Translations under genes and position numbers: made by a program
DNA from: Actinokineospora xionganensis
GTDB lineage: Bacteria; Actinomycetota; Actinomycetes; Mycobacteriales; Pseudonocardiaceae
Direction of reading: 5' to 3'
DNA length: 64,000 nucleotides
Assembly: GCF_014323725.1 (NCBI RefSeq)
Contig: NZ_JABVED010000011.1
Span: 1 to 64,000, forward strand
Part shown: positions 17,243 through 26,641 of the stretch, piece after piece
Position numbering within the stretch: position 1 is the first letter of the stretch
Layout: the number at the start of each line of letters is the position of its first letter
Notes under the pieces: generated by a model
Database searches by the model: none
Told to the model about the DNA's origin: nothing
What the model saw: the letters and a program-made list of their open reading frames with translations, nothing else

Positions 17243-18654
17243 CCTCTCGTCCTGACATCCGACATCCGTCGGACCCAGTGTCCCATCTCCAGGGGAAGCT
17301 TGAGCAGCGCGTTCTCGATCAGTTCCGGCATGGCCGGGTGAATCCAGTACTGGCCGTGCGCCATGGCCCGCGCGTCGAGCCCGAAGCTCATGGCCTGGAT
17401 GACCGGCTGGATGACCGTGGAGGCCTGCGGGCCGATGATGTGGGCGCCTATCAGCTGCCCGGTCTTCGGGTCGGCGAGCAGCTTCGCGAAACCGGTGGTG
17501 TCCTCCATCGCCCAGCCGTAGGCGATACCGGCGTACTCGTGGGTCGCCGTCACATAGTCGACGCCTTGGCGCTGCGCTTCCTGCTCGGTGAGCCCGACCG
17601 AGGCGATCTGCGGCGACGTGAACACCGCGTGCGGGACGAAGCGGTGGTCGGCGGCCAGCAGCTTGTCCGGGTTGAGCAGGTTGTGCTGCACGACCCGCGC
17701 CTCGTGGTTGGCGACGTGCTTGAGCTCCCATGGCGAGCTGATGTCGCCCAGGGCCCACACGCCCTCAGCGCTCGCCCGCTGGAACTCGTCGACCACGACG
17801 TAGCCGTGGTCGTCGACCTTGATGCCGCCCACGGCCACGTCGAGCTGGTCGGAGTTCGGGGTGCGACCGGCGGCGACCAGCAGCACGTCGGCGTCGATCA
17901 CCTCGTCGCCGACCAGCCGGACCCGCACACCGTCGCCCGCGCGCTCCACCCGTTCGATCTTGCGGTCGAGCCGGACGTCCCAGCGGGCCTGGGCCAGCTC
18001 GGTGAACCGGGCGCTGATGTCGCGGTCCTCCTGGCGCAGCAAGGCCCCGGAGCGGACCACCACGGTCACCTCGACACCGAACGACGAGAACACGTGGGCG
18101 AACTCGGCGGCGATGAACCCGCCACCCAGGATCACCATCCGCGCGGGCAACTCGTCGAGTCGCATGACCGTGTCGCTGGTGTGGAACGCGATGTCGTCGA
18201 TGCCCTCGATGGCGGGGACCACCGGCCGCCCGCCCGCGGCGAGCACGATCCGGTCGGCGGTGATGGTCTCCTTGCCGTCGATCTCCAACCGCCGCTCGCC
18301 CACAAACCGCGCGTTGCCCGTGTAGAGCGTCACGTTCGCGTTGTCGGGGTGCTCTTCGCGGTACGCCTTGCCGCCCTCGGCGATCGGGTCGATCCGTCCG
18401 AAGATCCGGTCGCGGATCTCGGGCCAGCGCACGCCGTCGAGCGTCTCGTCGACGCCGAGCCGCGCGGCGGCCCCCGGCGTCGCGGCAAGGTCGGCGGCGT
18501 GGACGAACATCTTGGTGGGGATGCACCCGACGTTGACGCACGTGCCGCCGAACACCCCGCGTTCGACCAGGGCGACGTCCAAGTCCGCGAACCTGGGGTC
18601 GAGCAGGGAGTTGCCGGAACCGGTCCCGATGATGATCAGATCGAAGTGGCGCAC
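17239..18654 (-). CDS. mtr: Mycothione reductase
   Basis: 471 residues (M. tuberculosis Mtr 459). FAD- and NADPH-dependent disulfide reductase that regenerates mycothiol, the actinobacterial counterpart of glutathione. FAD-binding GTGSGN at 10-15, redox disulfide C39-x4-C44 in GGTCVNVGC, second nucleotide site GGGFIAAEFA, and the C-terminal catalytic His region (HPAMPELIENALLKL). GTG start; TACGGT lies about 11 nt upstream, so the leader is very short. Overlaps the gntR gene by 4 nt. Confidence 0.94.
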   Translation of the reverse strand: MRHFDLIIIGTGSGNSLLDPRFADLDVALVERGVFGGTCVNVGCIPTKMFVHAADLAATPGAAARLGVDETLDGVRWPEIRDRIFGRIDPIAEGGKAYREEHPDNANVTLYTGNARFVGERRLEIDGKETITADRIVLAAGGRPVVPAIEGIDDIAFHTSDTVMRLDELPARMVILGGGFIAAEFAHVFSSFGVEVTVVVRSGALLRQEDRDISARFTELAQARWDVRLDRKIERVERAGDGVRVRLVGDEVIDADVLLVAAGRTPNSDQLDVAVGGIKVDDHGYVVVDEFQRASAEGVWALGDISSPWELKHVANHEARVVQHNLLNPDKLLAADHRFVPHAVFTSPQIASVGLTEQEAQRQGVDYVTATHEYAGIAYGWAMEDTTGFAKLLADPKTGQLIGAHIIGPQASTVIQPVIQAMSFGLDARAMAHGQYWIHPAMPELIENALLKLPLEMGHWVRRMSDVRTRG

Positions 18655-18701
18655 GTTCCCATCAAACCGTATCGGCGGACGCGCCCGGCGCTCTTGCTCA
18701 T

Positions 18702-19091
18702 ATGACGACTTCGCTCACCGGGATCCGCGTCGGCAGACACGACACGTTCGACCGGGTGGTCCTCGACTTCACCGGCCCCGCGCCCACCGCGACCTATGAG
18801 GCCGCCGACGAGCTGTTCGCCGACGCGAGCGGCGAGATCGACTGGCTGACCGGCGCCACGTTCGTCCAACTCCGAGCGCAGCCCGCCGCCGCCCACAACG
18901 ACGCCGGCGCCCCGACCTACACCGGCCCGCGCAAGTTCCGCACCCGCGAACTGGCCAACGTCATGGCCGTCTCGCTCAACGGCGACTTCGAGGGCATCGT
19001 CAGTGTCGGGCTGGGCCTGCGCCGGGCCGCCTCGGTGAACGTCTTCTCCCTGACCTCGCCGACCCGCCTGGTGGTCGACGTCCAGCACTAG
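18702..19091 (+). CDS. AMIN-like domain protein, apparently without signal peptide
   Basis: 129 residues forming one beta-rich domain (GRHDTFDRVVLDFTG, VSVGLGLRRAASVNVFSL, PTRLVVDVQH), the pattern of AMIN-like domains in actinobacterial secreted or lipoproteins, where they may bind cell-wall glycans. No hydrophobic leader is visible from the ATG at 18702, which is unusual. Function unknown. Divergent from mtr (47 nt apart), and its stop shares a CTAG palindrome with the convergent PEBP gene. Confidence 0.65.
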   Translation: MTTSLTGIRVGRHDTFDRVVLDFTGPAPTATYEAADELFADASGEIDWLTGATFVQLRAQPAAAHNDAGAPTYTGPRKFRTRELANVMAVSLNGDFEGIVSVGLGLRRAASVNVFSLTSPTRLVVDVQH

Positions 19092-19097
19092 TGCTGG
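19082..19097. terminator. 16-bp palindrome holding the overlapping stop codons of two convergent genes
   Basis: CCAGCACTAGTGCTGG is a perfect palindrome. Its central CTAG (19088-19091) reads as TAG on both strands and ends both the AMIN-like gene and the PEBP gene. It could fold only as a tight hairpin, so a role in termination is plausible but weakly supported. Confidence 0.5.
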
Positions 19098-19624
19098 TAG
19101 GTGGGGGTGATGATGGCCCGGCCCAGGGTGTGGAAGGCCAGGTTGAAGCTCACCACCGCCGCGCTGGCGTTCTCGTCGACATCGAGCTTCTCGACATCCA
19201 CGGCGTGCACGACGAAGTAGTAGCGGTGGTTCTGGTCGCCCTCGGGCGGGGCCGAGCCCGCGTAGTCGCGCGTGCTGAAGTCGTTGCGGACGTGGAAAGC
19301 GCCCTCGGGCAGCGTCTCGTCGCGCGCGCCCGCGCCCGCTGCGAGCTCGCGGATCGATGCCGGGATGTTGACCGCGATCCAGTGCCAGAAGCCACCGGGA
19401 ACCGGGGCGTCGGGGTCGAAGCAGGTCACGACGTAGCTCTTGGTGCCTTCGGGCGCGCCACTCCACGCCAGGTGCGGGGAGAGGTTGTCGCCGCCCGCCC
19501 CGCCGTGGACGTGCTTGAGGTCGACCTTCTCGCCGTCGCGCACGTCGTCGGACGTCACGGTGAACGATTCCGTGCGCGGCAGCAGCGCGTACGGGTCGGG
19601 TGCGACAGGGCGGTCCAGGCTCAT
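19088..19624 (-). CDS. YbhB/YbcL family Raf-kinase-inhibitor-like (PEBP) protein
   Basis: 178 residues from the ATG at 19624, 10 nt after a GGAGG; a TTG three codons earlier would place that GGAGG too close. Signature segments of the PEBP fold: SPHLAWSGAPEGTKSYVVTCFDPDAPVP (split here by the ligand pocket), FWHWIAVNIP, and NHRYYFVVHAVD. Bacterial members are cytosolic or periplasmic proteins of uncertain role. Downstream stop is shared with the convergent AMIN-like gene. Confidence 0.88.
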   Translation of the reverse strand: MSLDRPVAPDPYALLPRTESFTVTSDDVRDGEKVDLKHVHGGAGGDNLSPHLAWSGAPEGTKSYVVTCFDPDAPVPGGFWHWIAVNIPASIRELAAGAGARDETLPEGAFHVRNDFSTRDYAGSAPPEGDQNHRYYFVVHAVDVEKLDVDENASAAVVSFNLAFHTLGRAIITPTYQH

Positions 19625-19751
19625 CGTCTTCAATCCTCCGCGGGCTTGCCGGTGCTTGTGCCTCGCAGGTTAGTGCCTGTGGACAAACGACGACGCTCTC
19701 AGCCGAATCGGCCTACTGTGGGTCCGGAACACACCCAGGGGAGGAACGAAA

Positions 19752-20801
19752 GTGACGGACAACGAGGTCTCGCGCTCGACCACGCGCGTGCGGTTCCCGC
19801 GGATCAGCCCACGCGCCTACGAACACCCGGCCGACCGCGGCGCGATGGCCGGTCTGCGCGCCATCCCGGGTGTGTCCGAGGTGCTCAAGGCTGTCTCCGG
19901 CCTGTTCAGCGAGCGCGGCGAGCGGCTGCTGGCCCTCGCCTCGGCGATCCGGGTGGGGGAGAAGCAGTACCCGAAGATCCACCAGCTGGTGGTCGAGTGC
20001 GCCGAGACCCTCGATCTCGACGTCGTCCCCAAGGTCTTCGTCGAGCGCAACCCGGTCGCCAACGCGATGACCGTCGGCATCGACGAGCCGTTCATCGTCC
20101 TGACGACGGGATTGGTCGAGGCCCTCGACACCGAGAGCCTGCGGTTCGTCATCGGCCACGAGATGGGCCACGTGCTGTCCGGCCACGCCGTCCTGCGCAC
20201 CCTCCTGCTTCGCCTGCTCCACCTGCAGATGACGATCGCCTTCATCCCCGCGGGAGCCCTGGCCCTGCGCGCCGCCATCGCGGCCCTGCGCGAGTGGTTC
20301 CGCAAGGCCGAACTGACCTGTGACCGGGCGGGGCTGCTGTGCGCCCAAGACCCGGCGGCCGCCCTGCGCACCCACGTCTACCTGGCGGGCGGCACCGACC
20401 TGACGCAGATCGACATCCCGTCCTTCCTCCAGCAGGCCAAGGAGTACGAGGAGGTCGACGACATCCGCGACAGCATCCACAAGCTCCGCAGCGTCGAGGG
20501 GATGAGCCACCCCTTCGCCGTGGTCCGCGCCGCCCAACTGCAGAAGTGGGCCGCCTCCGAGGAATACCGCGCCATCCTCGCGGGTACTTACGCCCGCCGA
20601 GACGACGACAACCCCTCCTCGGCCTTCACCGACGACCTCCGCTCCGCGGCGAAGTCCTACAAGGATTCCTTCAACGAATCCTCAGACCCCCTCTTCAAAA
20701 TCTTCAACGGCGTAGGCGACGCCATGTCGGACGCGGCCAACAAGGTCTTCAGCAAGTTCGGCACCCGGCCAGAGGGAAGCGCCACCAGCACGGACTCCTG
20801 A
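19752..20801 (+). CDS. M48 family metallopeptidase (HtpX-like)
   Basis: 349 residues. Zinc motif H136-E-M-G-H140 in RFVIGHEMGHVLSGH, followed by a hydrophobic stretch (MTIAFIPAGALALRAAIA) and the third ligand region AELTCDRAGLL. M48 proteases degrade or mature membrane and envelope proteins. The hydrophilic C-terminal 100 residues (EYEEVDDIRDS ... DAMSDAANKVFSKFG) are not part of the catalytic domain. GTG start with GGGAGGAA upstream. A large intergenic region follows. Confidence 0.87.
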   Translation: MTDNEVSRSTTRVRFPRISPRAYEHPADRGAMAGLRAIPGVSEVLKAVSGLFSERGERLLALASAIRVGEKQYPKIHQLVVECAETLDLDVVPKVFVERNPVANAMTVGIDEPFIVLTTGLVEALDTESLRFVIGHEMGHVLSGHAVLRTLLLRLLHLQMTIAFIPAGALALRAAIAALREWFRKAELTCDRAGLLCAQDPAAALRTHVYLAGGTDLTQIDIPSFLQQAKEYEEVDDIRDSIHKLRSVEGMSHPFAVVRAAQLQKWAASEEYRAILAGTYARRDDDNPSSAFTDDLRSAAKSYKDSFNESSDPLFKIFNGVGDAMSDAANKVFSKFGTRPEGSATSTDS

Positions 20802-21294
20802 CACGGCCGAACGCACCTTTGAACCCGAACCACCACACCGCGCCACCCGCTCGGTGGCGAGCGCCCGAACACCCCGGGGTAGCACCGACGTCCTGGGTTG
20901 GTTGTCGGCACCCGTCTCCGAACGGACGAGAAGCAACACAACGGCACCGCCTGGTCGGCGGTCGTGTTCGAGCCGGTGCGGCCGCAGGGGTGCTGGGCGG
21001 TCGCCTCCGAATCGGCGGAGGACCAACTGCCTGGTTGACGGCCACCATCCCACTCACCACTAGAAGGTGACGGGCGCGCCGCCAACGGCCTGTTTGGGTG
21101 GTTCACCCTTATTTGGGGGTGCAATCGGCCTAATGCGCACGGCACGGGGCGCTGTCTTCACCATCCGCGCTCTACCCACGCAGACCGATGTCCGGCGTCC
21201 CCAGATCCAGGCGGACCACCAAACAGGCACCTACGTGCCAAGGCGCTCCAGCACGCAACAGGAATCCGGCCGAACCTGGCCCCAGTCCACGGCA
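20802..21294. other. 493-bp intergenic region with small palindromes, no convincing gene
   Basis: Between the M48 protease gene (+) and the ynfA-type gene (-). A small hairpin CGCTCG-gtgg-CGAGCG (20848-20863) may end the M48 transcript. The motif GGCCTGTTTGGGTGG (21087-21101) and its inverted partner CCACCAAACAGGC (21216-21228) flank 114 bp; the same motif recurs near 48.1-48.3 kb. Open frames here have no ribosome binding site or recognisable sequence. Confidence 0.6.
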
Positions 21295-21627
21295 TCACCC
21301 ACGTGGGGCGTACATGATCACGACAACGCCGACCAGGCACACAGCCGCCCCGATCACATCGAACCGGTCCGGCCGAAACCCGTCGGCCACCATCCCCCAC
21401 AACAGCGACCCGACGACGAACACCCCTCCATAGGCCGCCAAGATCCGTCCGAAGTGCGCGTCCGGCTGCAACGTCGCGACGAAACCATAGGCTCCCAACG
21501 CGAGCACCCCGCCCAGCACCCACAACCATCCCCGCTGCTCGCGGATGCCTTGCCACACCAGCCAGGCCCCACCGATCTCCGCGACCGCGGCGATCCCGAA
21601 CAGCAGCACCGACTTGACGACACTCAC
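21295..21627 (-). CDS. YnfA family small membrane protein (UPF0060)
   Basis: 110 residues from the GTG at 21627 (family length about 108-110; the longer frame is not conserved), preceded by GGAAGG. Four transmembrane helices: [56 protein letters not shown], and [18 protein letters not shown]. Distant relatives of the small-multidrug-resistance transporters; function not established. The M15 gene lies just upstream on the same strand. Confidence 0.9.
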   Translation of the reverse strand: MSVVKSVLLFGIAAVAEIGGAWLVWQGIREQRGWLWVLGGVLALGAYGFVATLQPDAHFGRILAAYGGVFVVGSLLWGMVADGFRPDRFDVIGAAVCLVGVVVIMYAPRG

Positions 21628-21631
21628 CGGT

Positions 21632-22522
21632 TCACCTTCCCGTCGCGCTGAAGTGCTGGATGTCGACCGGTGACCGCCAGGTCCCACCCCACGTCCACCC
21701 GATCGATGCGAAGGCCCGGACCACCGCGTCGCCGGCGAAGATCATGCCGGGCCGCACGTTCTTGCGGTCCACATAGGACGAGGCGAGCTCCGGCAGAACC
21801 AGGTCGCCCCGAATGTAGGGGTTGCAGAACGGGTTGATGTCCACCGCGAGCCCGTAGGCGTGCGCCGACCACGACGTCGAGCTCACCGCGTGCCTGCAGA
21901 CGAACGCCGACGTGTTGTTCCCGTCCCCGGTCGGGTGCAGGTCGAGTTCGGCCAGGGCCGTCACCCGCATCTCCTCCAACGGGAACCGGTTCGCGAACAG
22001 CGTCTCGAACACCTTGGTCACGTTCTGTGTCACCGAGGCGTTGACGATCATCTCGCCGGTGTGGGCTCGTCCGTCGAACCCCCAGAACGACATGGTCAGG
22101 TACCGCAGGTCGTTGCGGCTCACTGGGCAGTCCGGTCGCCATGTGCTCCTCCTCAGCACGTCGTCCGGGATCGTCGACACCGTGGCCGTGTAGCCCTTCG
22201 AGGGTGGCGGCAGCCGGTCGGCGGTCGGGAGTGACCGGTTCTCCAGGACCGCCGGTGTCGGGAGCACCTTGCCGAAACCGTCGGGCCGCAACGGAAGCGG
22301 CGTCGCCCCCACGATCCACGCGGGCTTCGCCGCCGTGCTCGGCGGGGGAGCCGCGCTCGACTCCGTGGGGGCGGCGGACGTCGACGTACCCGGCGTGGGA
22401 GAACCGGTCGTCGGCACGGGTTCGGTGGACCGCCGTGCCGCGTCCTGTTCGGGCGGTGTCACGCACGCACCCACGATGAGGACCAGCGTGAGCGCGAGGA
22501 CGACCCGGATGCGATGGGGCAC
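21632..22522 (-). CDS. M15 family peptidase lipoprotein
   Basis: 296 residues from the GTG at 22522 (GGAGAC just upstream). Signal peptide with lipobox VGAC (Cys20), then a Thr/Ser/Pro-rich linker of about 50 residues. The C-terminal domain has the LAS/M15 zinc motifs [13 protein letters not shown] and DIQHFS, plus the [13 protein letters not shown] segment typical of actinobacterial D-Ala-D-Ala carboxypeptidase/endopeptidase-like proteins. It should be anchored outside the membrane and cut peptidoglycan stem peptides. Ends 4 nt before the ynfA-type start, so the two are likely co-transcribed. Confidence 0.85.
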   Translation of the reverse strand: MPHRIRVVLALTLVLIVGACVTPPEQDAARRSTEPVPTTGSPTPGTSTSAAPTESSAAPPPSTAAKPAWIVGATPLPLRPDGFGKVLPTPAVLENRSLPTADRLPPPSKGYTATVSTIPDDVLRRSTWRPDCPVSRNDLRYLTMSFWGFDGRAHTGEMIVNASVTQNVTKVFETLFANRFPLEEMRVTALAELDLHPTGDGNNTSAFVCRHAVSSTSWSAHAYGLAVDINPFCNPYIRGDLVLPELASSYVDRKNVRPGMIFAGDAVVRAFASIGWTWGGTWRSPVDIQHFSATGR

Positions 22523-22655
22523 GTCTCCAGCATGCCCGCACGAACTTCCACCCATTCGTGGGACCACACGGAGTCACTATTTGGGGTCCGTTTGACCTAG
22601 CGTGTCTTGCGGAGCACGGATCGTTGCCCAAAACTCACCGACAGGAGACTCTCCC

Positions 22656-23426
22656 ATGGGGGGAACCGCCGCGCGCCGCATCATCGGTGTCGCCGCCGCC
22701 ATCGCCATCGTCGCCGTCATCCTCGGCCAGTTCGCCGCGGACGCGCGTGAGCAGATCGTCGGCGGGACCCGCGCGAAGATCGCCGAACATCCGTACATGG
22801 TCTACATAGCCACCAGAGACGGCTATCAGTTCTGCGGTGGCACGCTTGTCTCCGAGAACAAGGTCGTCACCGCCGCGCACTGCGCCCAGGCGTACGCGGC
22901 CAAGGACATCCGTGTCGTCGCGGGCCGCGAGGACAAGCGCGGCACCGAAGGGGTCGAGGTCCGCGTCTCGGACGTCTGGATCCACCCCAAGTACACCGAC
23001 GTCGCGAGCGGCGCCGACATCGCGGTGCTCACGCTGAAGGCGCCGCTGGAGTACCAGACCCTCCCCGTCGCCGACTCCCGCGACGACGCCCTCTACAAGC
23101 CCGGCACCCGCGGCACGATCCTCGGCTGGGGCCGCACCTCCGACGGCGGCCCAGCGTCGCGCTACCTGCTCAAGGCCGAGGTACCGACCATCTCCGACAG
23201 CGCGTGCCAGAAGTCCTACAAGGCCTTCGCCGAAGAGTCGATGGTCTGCGCCGGCTTCCCCGAGGGTGGCGTGGACACCTGCCAGGGCGACTCGGGTGGC
23301 CCGCTGGTCATCGCCGGCAGGCTCGTCGGCATCGCCTCCTGGGGCGAAGGCTGCGCCGAGGCGAACAAGCCCGGCGTCTACACCCGCATGACCGTCTACG
23401 CCTCCGACATCGCCGAGCAGCTGTGA
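22656..23426 (+). CDS. Secreted trypsin-like serine protease (S1A)
   Basis: 256 residues. N-terminal signal (RRIIGVAAAIAIVAVILGQF), short propeptide ending REQ, then the mature N-terminus IVGG (34-37). Catalytic triad H75 (TAAHC), D121 (GADIAVL), S213 (GDSGGP). D207, six residues before the nucleophile, equals chymotrypsin position 189 and predicts Arg/Lys specificity. Six cysteines are placed for the usual three disulfides. AGGAGA 7 nt before the ATG. Resembles Streptomyces trypsins; probably activated by cleavage before IVGG. Confidence 0.93.
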   Translation: MGGTAARRIIGVAAAIAIVAVILGQFAADAREQIVGGTRAKIAEHPYMVYIATRDGYQFCGGTLVSENKVVTAAHCAQAYAAKDIRVVAGREDKRGTEGVEVRVSDVWIHPKYTDVASGADIAVLTLKAPLEYQTLPVADSRDDALYKPGTRGTILGWGRTSDGGPASRYLLKAEVPTISDSACQKSYKAFAEESMVCAGFPEGGVDTCQGDSGGPLVIAGRLVGIASWGEGCAEANKPGVYTRMTVYASDIAEQL

Positions 23427-23439
23427 TATCCAAGGTGGC

Positions 23440-23895
23440 GTGACCGCACTGCACACCGCCGCCGGGCCGGACCTGACAGCAGCCCAGATCTACGCCCTGC
23501 TCAAGCTCCGGGTCGACGTCTTCGTCGTCGAGCAGGAATGCCCCTACCCGGAACTCGACGGCCGCGACCTCGCCCCCGACACCGTGCACCTGTGGTGGCA
23601 GCCTGCCGACGCCCCCGAACCCCTCGCCTGCCTGCGCATCCTCCCCGCCGACGCAAGCCGCCCGGTGCGCATCGGCCGAGTCTGCACCGCGAAGGACGCC
23701 CGCGGCACCGGCCTCGGCGGCAAGCTCATGGCCGCCGCCCTTGCCCACATCGGCGACGTCGAAAGCGTCCTCGACGCCCAAGTGCAGGCCCAAGGCATGT
23801 ACGCCCGCTTCGGGTACGTCCCCGTCGGCGACCCCTTCGACGAGGACGGCATCCCCCACATCGCCATGCGTCGCCCCGCGCCCTCAAGGGCTTAG
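23440..23895 (+). CDS. ElaA-like GNAT N-acetyltransferase
   Basis: 151 residues. Diagnostic ElaA start: LTAAQIYALLKLRVDVFVVEQECPYPELDG, read in two parts, then the acetyl-CoA loop VCTAKDARGTGLGGKLM and the tail MYARFGYVPVGDPFDEDGIPH. The GTG start is 14 nt after the protease stop. M. tuberculosis has a similar gene (Rv2851c) in the same neighbourhood of cob genes and mtr. Substrate unknown. Confidence 0.88.
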   Translation: MTALHTAAGPDLTAAQIYALLKLRVDVFVVEQECPYPELDGRDLAPDTVHLWWQPADAPEPLACLRILPADASRPVRIGRVCTAKDARGTGLGGKLMAAALAHIGDVESVLDAQVQAQGMYARFGYVPVGDPFDEDGIPHIAMRRPAPSRA

Positions 23896-24047
23896 GTTCG
23901 GTCCGGTAAATCCCGGCACGCGCTATCCGCACCCCCGGTGCGAGGCCCACGTGGGCTGCGCGTGGGGCGAAATGCGAAAGTGGCGGCAGGCTGCGCTTGG
24001 TGAGCCGAGCCTCGCTCTTGCCGAAGGGCTCGTGGTCGCCGAGCCGG

Positions 24048-25214
24048 TCAGGCCCGCGGCGGGGCGTGTTCGGTGATGACCGCTACCGCCCGGTCGATGT
24101 CCGCCGGGGTGAGGTCCGCTCGCGCCGTCAACCGCAGGCGAGAGATCTGGTCCGGCACTGACGGGGGCCGGAAGCATCCGACCCAAACGCCTGCCGCCCG
24201 GCAGTCGTCCGCCCACTTCACCGCGGCCTCCGGCGACGGCGCACGCACCGACACCACGGCCGCCGTCGGTTCCGACACCTGCAGCCCGGCCTCCCGCAAC
24301 CGCTCCGCCAGGGTCACCGCGACCGCCAGCGCCCGGCCCGCCCGCTCGGGCTCTTCCTTCAGCACAGTGAGCGCGGTCAGTGCCGCCGCGGCGCTGCCGG
24401 GGGCCAGGCCGGTGTCGAAGATGAACGACCGCGCGTTCTCCACCAGGTGCCGGATGACCTTCCGGGGGCCGACCACGGCCCCGCCCTGCGCGCCGAGCGA
24501 CTTCGACAGAGTCAGGGTTGTCACCACATCGGGTGCACTGGACAACCCGGCAGCGTGAACCGCGCCGCGTCCTCCGTCACCCAGGACGCCGAAGCCGTGG
24601 GCGTCGTCGGCGATCAGGGCTGCCTTGTTGGCCCGGCAGACCTCCGCCAGTTCCGTCAGTGGCGCCAGGTCCCCGTCCACCGAGAACACCGAGTCGGTGA
24701 CCATCAGCCCGCGCTCGGCCCGCCGGGTCGCCAACGCGCGCCCCGCGGCGGCCGGATCGCTGTGGGCGACCACCGCCACGTCCGCGCGCGACAGCCTGCA
24801 CCCGTCGATCAGGGAGGCGTGGATATAGGCGTCGGTGACGATCGCGCAGTTCTTGCCCGACAGCGCCGTCACCGCGCCCAGGTTCGCCGCGAAACCCGAC
24901 GAGAAGACCAATGCCGCCTGCGCGCCGCAGAACCGGGCCAGTTCGAACTCCAGCTCGCTGTGCAGCTCCGTGCTGCCCGTGACCAACCGCGACCCGGTGG
25001 ATCCGGCACCCCAGCGCAGGGTGGCAGCCGCGGCCGCGCCGCTGACTCGCTTGTCCCGGGCGAGGCCGAGGTAGTCGTTGCTCGCCAGGTCGAGCAGGTC
25101 GGAATCCGCGCGGCGCGGACGGAGCTGCCTGCTCAGTCCCGCGCGCCTGCGGTCGTCGGCGTGGGCGTCGAGCCAGGCGAACGCCGCTTCGGCCGGATGG
25201 GTTTCTTCGGTCAC
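24048..25214 (-). CDS. bioF: 8-amino-7-oxononanoate synthase
   Basis: 388 residues. PLP enzyme joining pimeloyl thioester and L-alanine in biotin synthesis. Motifs: LDLASNDYLGL, GAGSTGSRLVTGS, DDAHGFGVLG, and the PLP lysine K238 in TLTLSKSLGAQGG. The rest of the bio pathway is not in this window. Another alpha-oxoamine synthase (for example KBL-type) is possible, but the DYLGL and SRLVTG motifs favour BioF. Convergent with the ElaA-like gene; the gap holds a 12-bp palindrome GCCCACGTGGGC (23945-23956). Confidence 0.87.
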   Translation of the reverse strand: MTEETHPAEAAFAWLDAHADDRRRAGLSRQLRPRRADSDLLDLASNDYLGLARDKRVSGAAAAATLRWGAGSTGSRLVTGSTELHSELEFELARFCGAQAALVFSSGFAANLGAVTALSGKNCAIVTDAYIHASLIDGCRLSRADVAVVAHSDPAAAGRALATRRAERGLMVTDSVFSVDGDLAPLTELAEVCRANKAALIADDAHGFGVLGDGGRGAVHAAGLSSAPDVVTTLTLSKSLGAQGGAVVGPRKVIRHLVENARSFIFDTGLAPGSAAAALTALTVLKEEPERAGRALAVAVTLAERLREAGLQVSEPTAAVVSVRAPSPEAAVKWADDCRAAGVWVGCFRPPSVPDQISRLRLTARADLTPADIDRAVAVITEHAPPRA

Positions 25215-25288
25215 GCATCGGAGTGTTACATCGCGGAGACACAGGCCCAGGTCCGGGTGGCGAACGCGACACCGATACGGTCGTCCCC

Positions 25289-26590
25289 ATGCGTGGCGCC
25301 GTGTATTTCATCGGAGCGGGACCGGGAGCGGCTGACCTCATCACCCTGCGGGGGGCGAGCCGGATCGGTGAGGCCGATCTGGTCGTCTACAGCCCGGCGG
25401 TGATCGACCCCGTCTGGCTGCGTGAGCACACCAAGGCAGGCGCTGAACTCGTCGACAGTTCGCGTGCCACGCCAGAGGAGATCGTCGAGCACTACCGGAT
25501 GGCCGCCAGCAGGCGCTCCAGCGCGGTCCGCCTGTTCGCAGGCGACGCCGCGCAGTCGCCCGAGATGCGCGAGCAGCGCGAACTCTGCGAGAAGCTGGGC
25601 CTCGACGTCGAGATCATCCCCGGGGTCTCGCCCGCCTCCGCCGCCGCCGCCGCGACCGGCAACGCGCTGGTGGAGTCCGGTGTGGCCGAGACGGTCGTGT
25701 TCACCGAGGCCGACTTCTCCCGCGTCCGCGCGATGGTCACCCGGTGCGCCACGGTCGCCGTGCACGCCCCGGCCGCCCGCGCCGCGGACCTCGCCGACGC
25801 CCTGCTCGGCGGCGGCGTGGACCCCGAGATGCCGGTCGCCGTGGCATACAAGACCACCTGGCCCGACGAGGTCCTGCTGCGCACCACCGTCGGCGAACTC
25901 GCCGCGGCCGTGAAACGCCGCAACCTGTGGCGCCACACCCTGTTCCTCATCGGCGACGCCCTGCGCGAGGACAAGCCCCGAGCCGGATACGTGCGACCCG
26001 CCGACACCGACGTCCCCGCTCCCCGCTGGGCCTCGCGAAACGGTGGCTGGCGCTCCCGGATGCAGGCCGAGGTCGGGACGTCCTGGGCGCGCAACGGCAG
26101 CACCAAGACGCGCACCTGCGTCGAGCAAACCGAGCAAACCGAGCAGCCCGAGCACACCGAGATCGAGCCCGCCCCGGTCGCCGCGCGCAACGGCGCGGTC
26201 AACGGCGCCGCCCGCAACGGCGCGCCAGTCGAGGTGGCGACCGTCGACATTCCCGCGGGCGACAACGGTGGGCAGGCCACACCGCCTCCCGCGCCTGCGC
26301 CGCAGGTCGAGATCCCCGCCGAGAGCGCTCCGCGGCCCGCCACCAACGGCTCGGCCGCACCCCTCCGCAACGGGTCCGCGGTGACCAAGGCCAAGCCCGA
26401 GACCAACGGCTCCACCCGGTCCGCAGAGGCCAAGGACGCCAAGGACGCCAAGGAGACCGCGGCCAACGGCGCCAAGCAGGCCGAGGTCAAGGCCAAGTCG
26501 ACCACGGCCAAGCCCGCCGCCAAGGCCACCACCAGGAAGAGCACCAGCGCCACCCGCACGGCGAACCGTCGGACCACGAAGAAGTCCTGA
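25289..26590 (+). CDS. cobM: Precorrin-4 C11-methyltransferase with a long histone-H1-like tail
   Basis: 433 residues. Residues 1 to about 250 are a complete CobM/CbiF SAM-dependent methyltransferase (YFIGAGPGAADLITLRG, VIDPVWLREHTKAGAELVDS, PGVSPASAAAAATG). Residues about 255-433 are low-complexity: first a QTEQTEQPEHTE stretch and many NG dipeptides, then a strongly basic Ala/Lys/Thr run (AKDAKDAKET, STTAKPAAKATTRKS, TANRRTTKKS) like histone H1 or the HupB tail. Typical CobM is about 250 residues, so the tail is an addition. TACGGT at 25276-25281 ends 7 nt before the ATG: leaderless. The longer upstream frame lacks homology. Confidence 0.88.
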   Translation: MRGAVYFIGAGPGAADLITLRGASRIGEADLVVYSPAVIDPVWLREHTKAGAELVDSSRATPEEIVEHYRMAASRRSSAVRLFAGDAAQSPEMREQRELCEKLGLDVEIIPGVSPASAAAAATGNALVESGVAETVVFTEADFSRVRAMVTRCATVAVHAPAARAADLADALLGGGVDPEMPVAVAYKTTWPDEVLLRTTVGELAAAVKRRNLWRHTLFLIGDALREDKPRAGYVRPADTDVPAPRWASRNGGWRSRMQAEVGTSWARNGSTKTRTCVEQTEQTEQPEHTEIEPAPVAARNGAVNGAARNGAPVEVATVDIPAGDNGGQATPPPAPAPQVEIPAESAPRPATNGSAAPLRNGSAVTKAKPETNGSTRSAEAKDAKDAKETAANGAKQAEVKAKSTTAKPAAKATTRKSTSATRTANRRTTKKS

Positions 26591-26641
26591 CCCGCCGGTA
26601 ACATCTTGTGCTCGACCCTTGCTCCTGATCGGGCCACCGTC

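Noticed and set aside
17243-17758. Long N-terminal extension of the GntR regulator
   Set aside because: The frame runs inside mtr on the same strand and shows no regulator homology.
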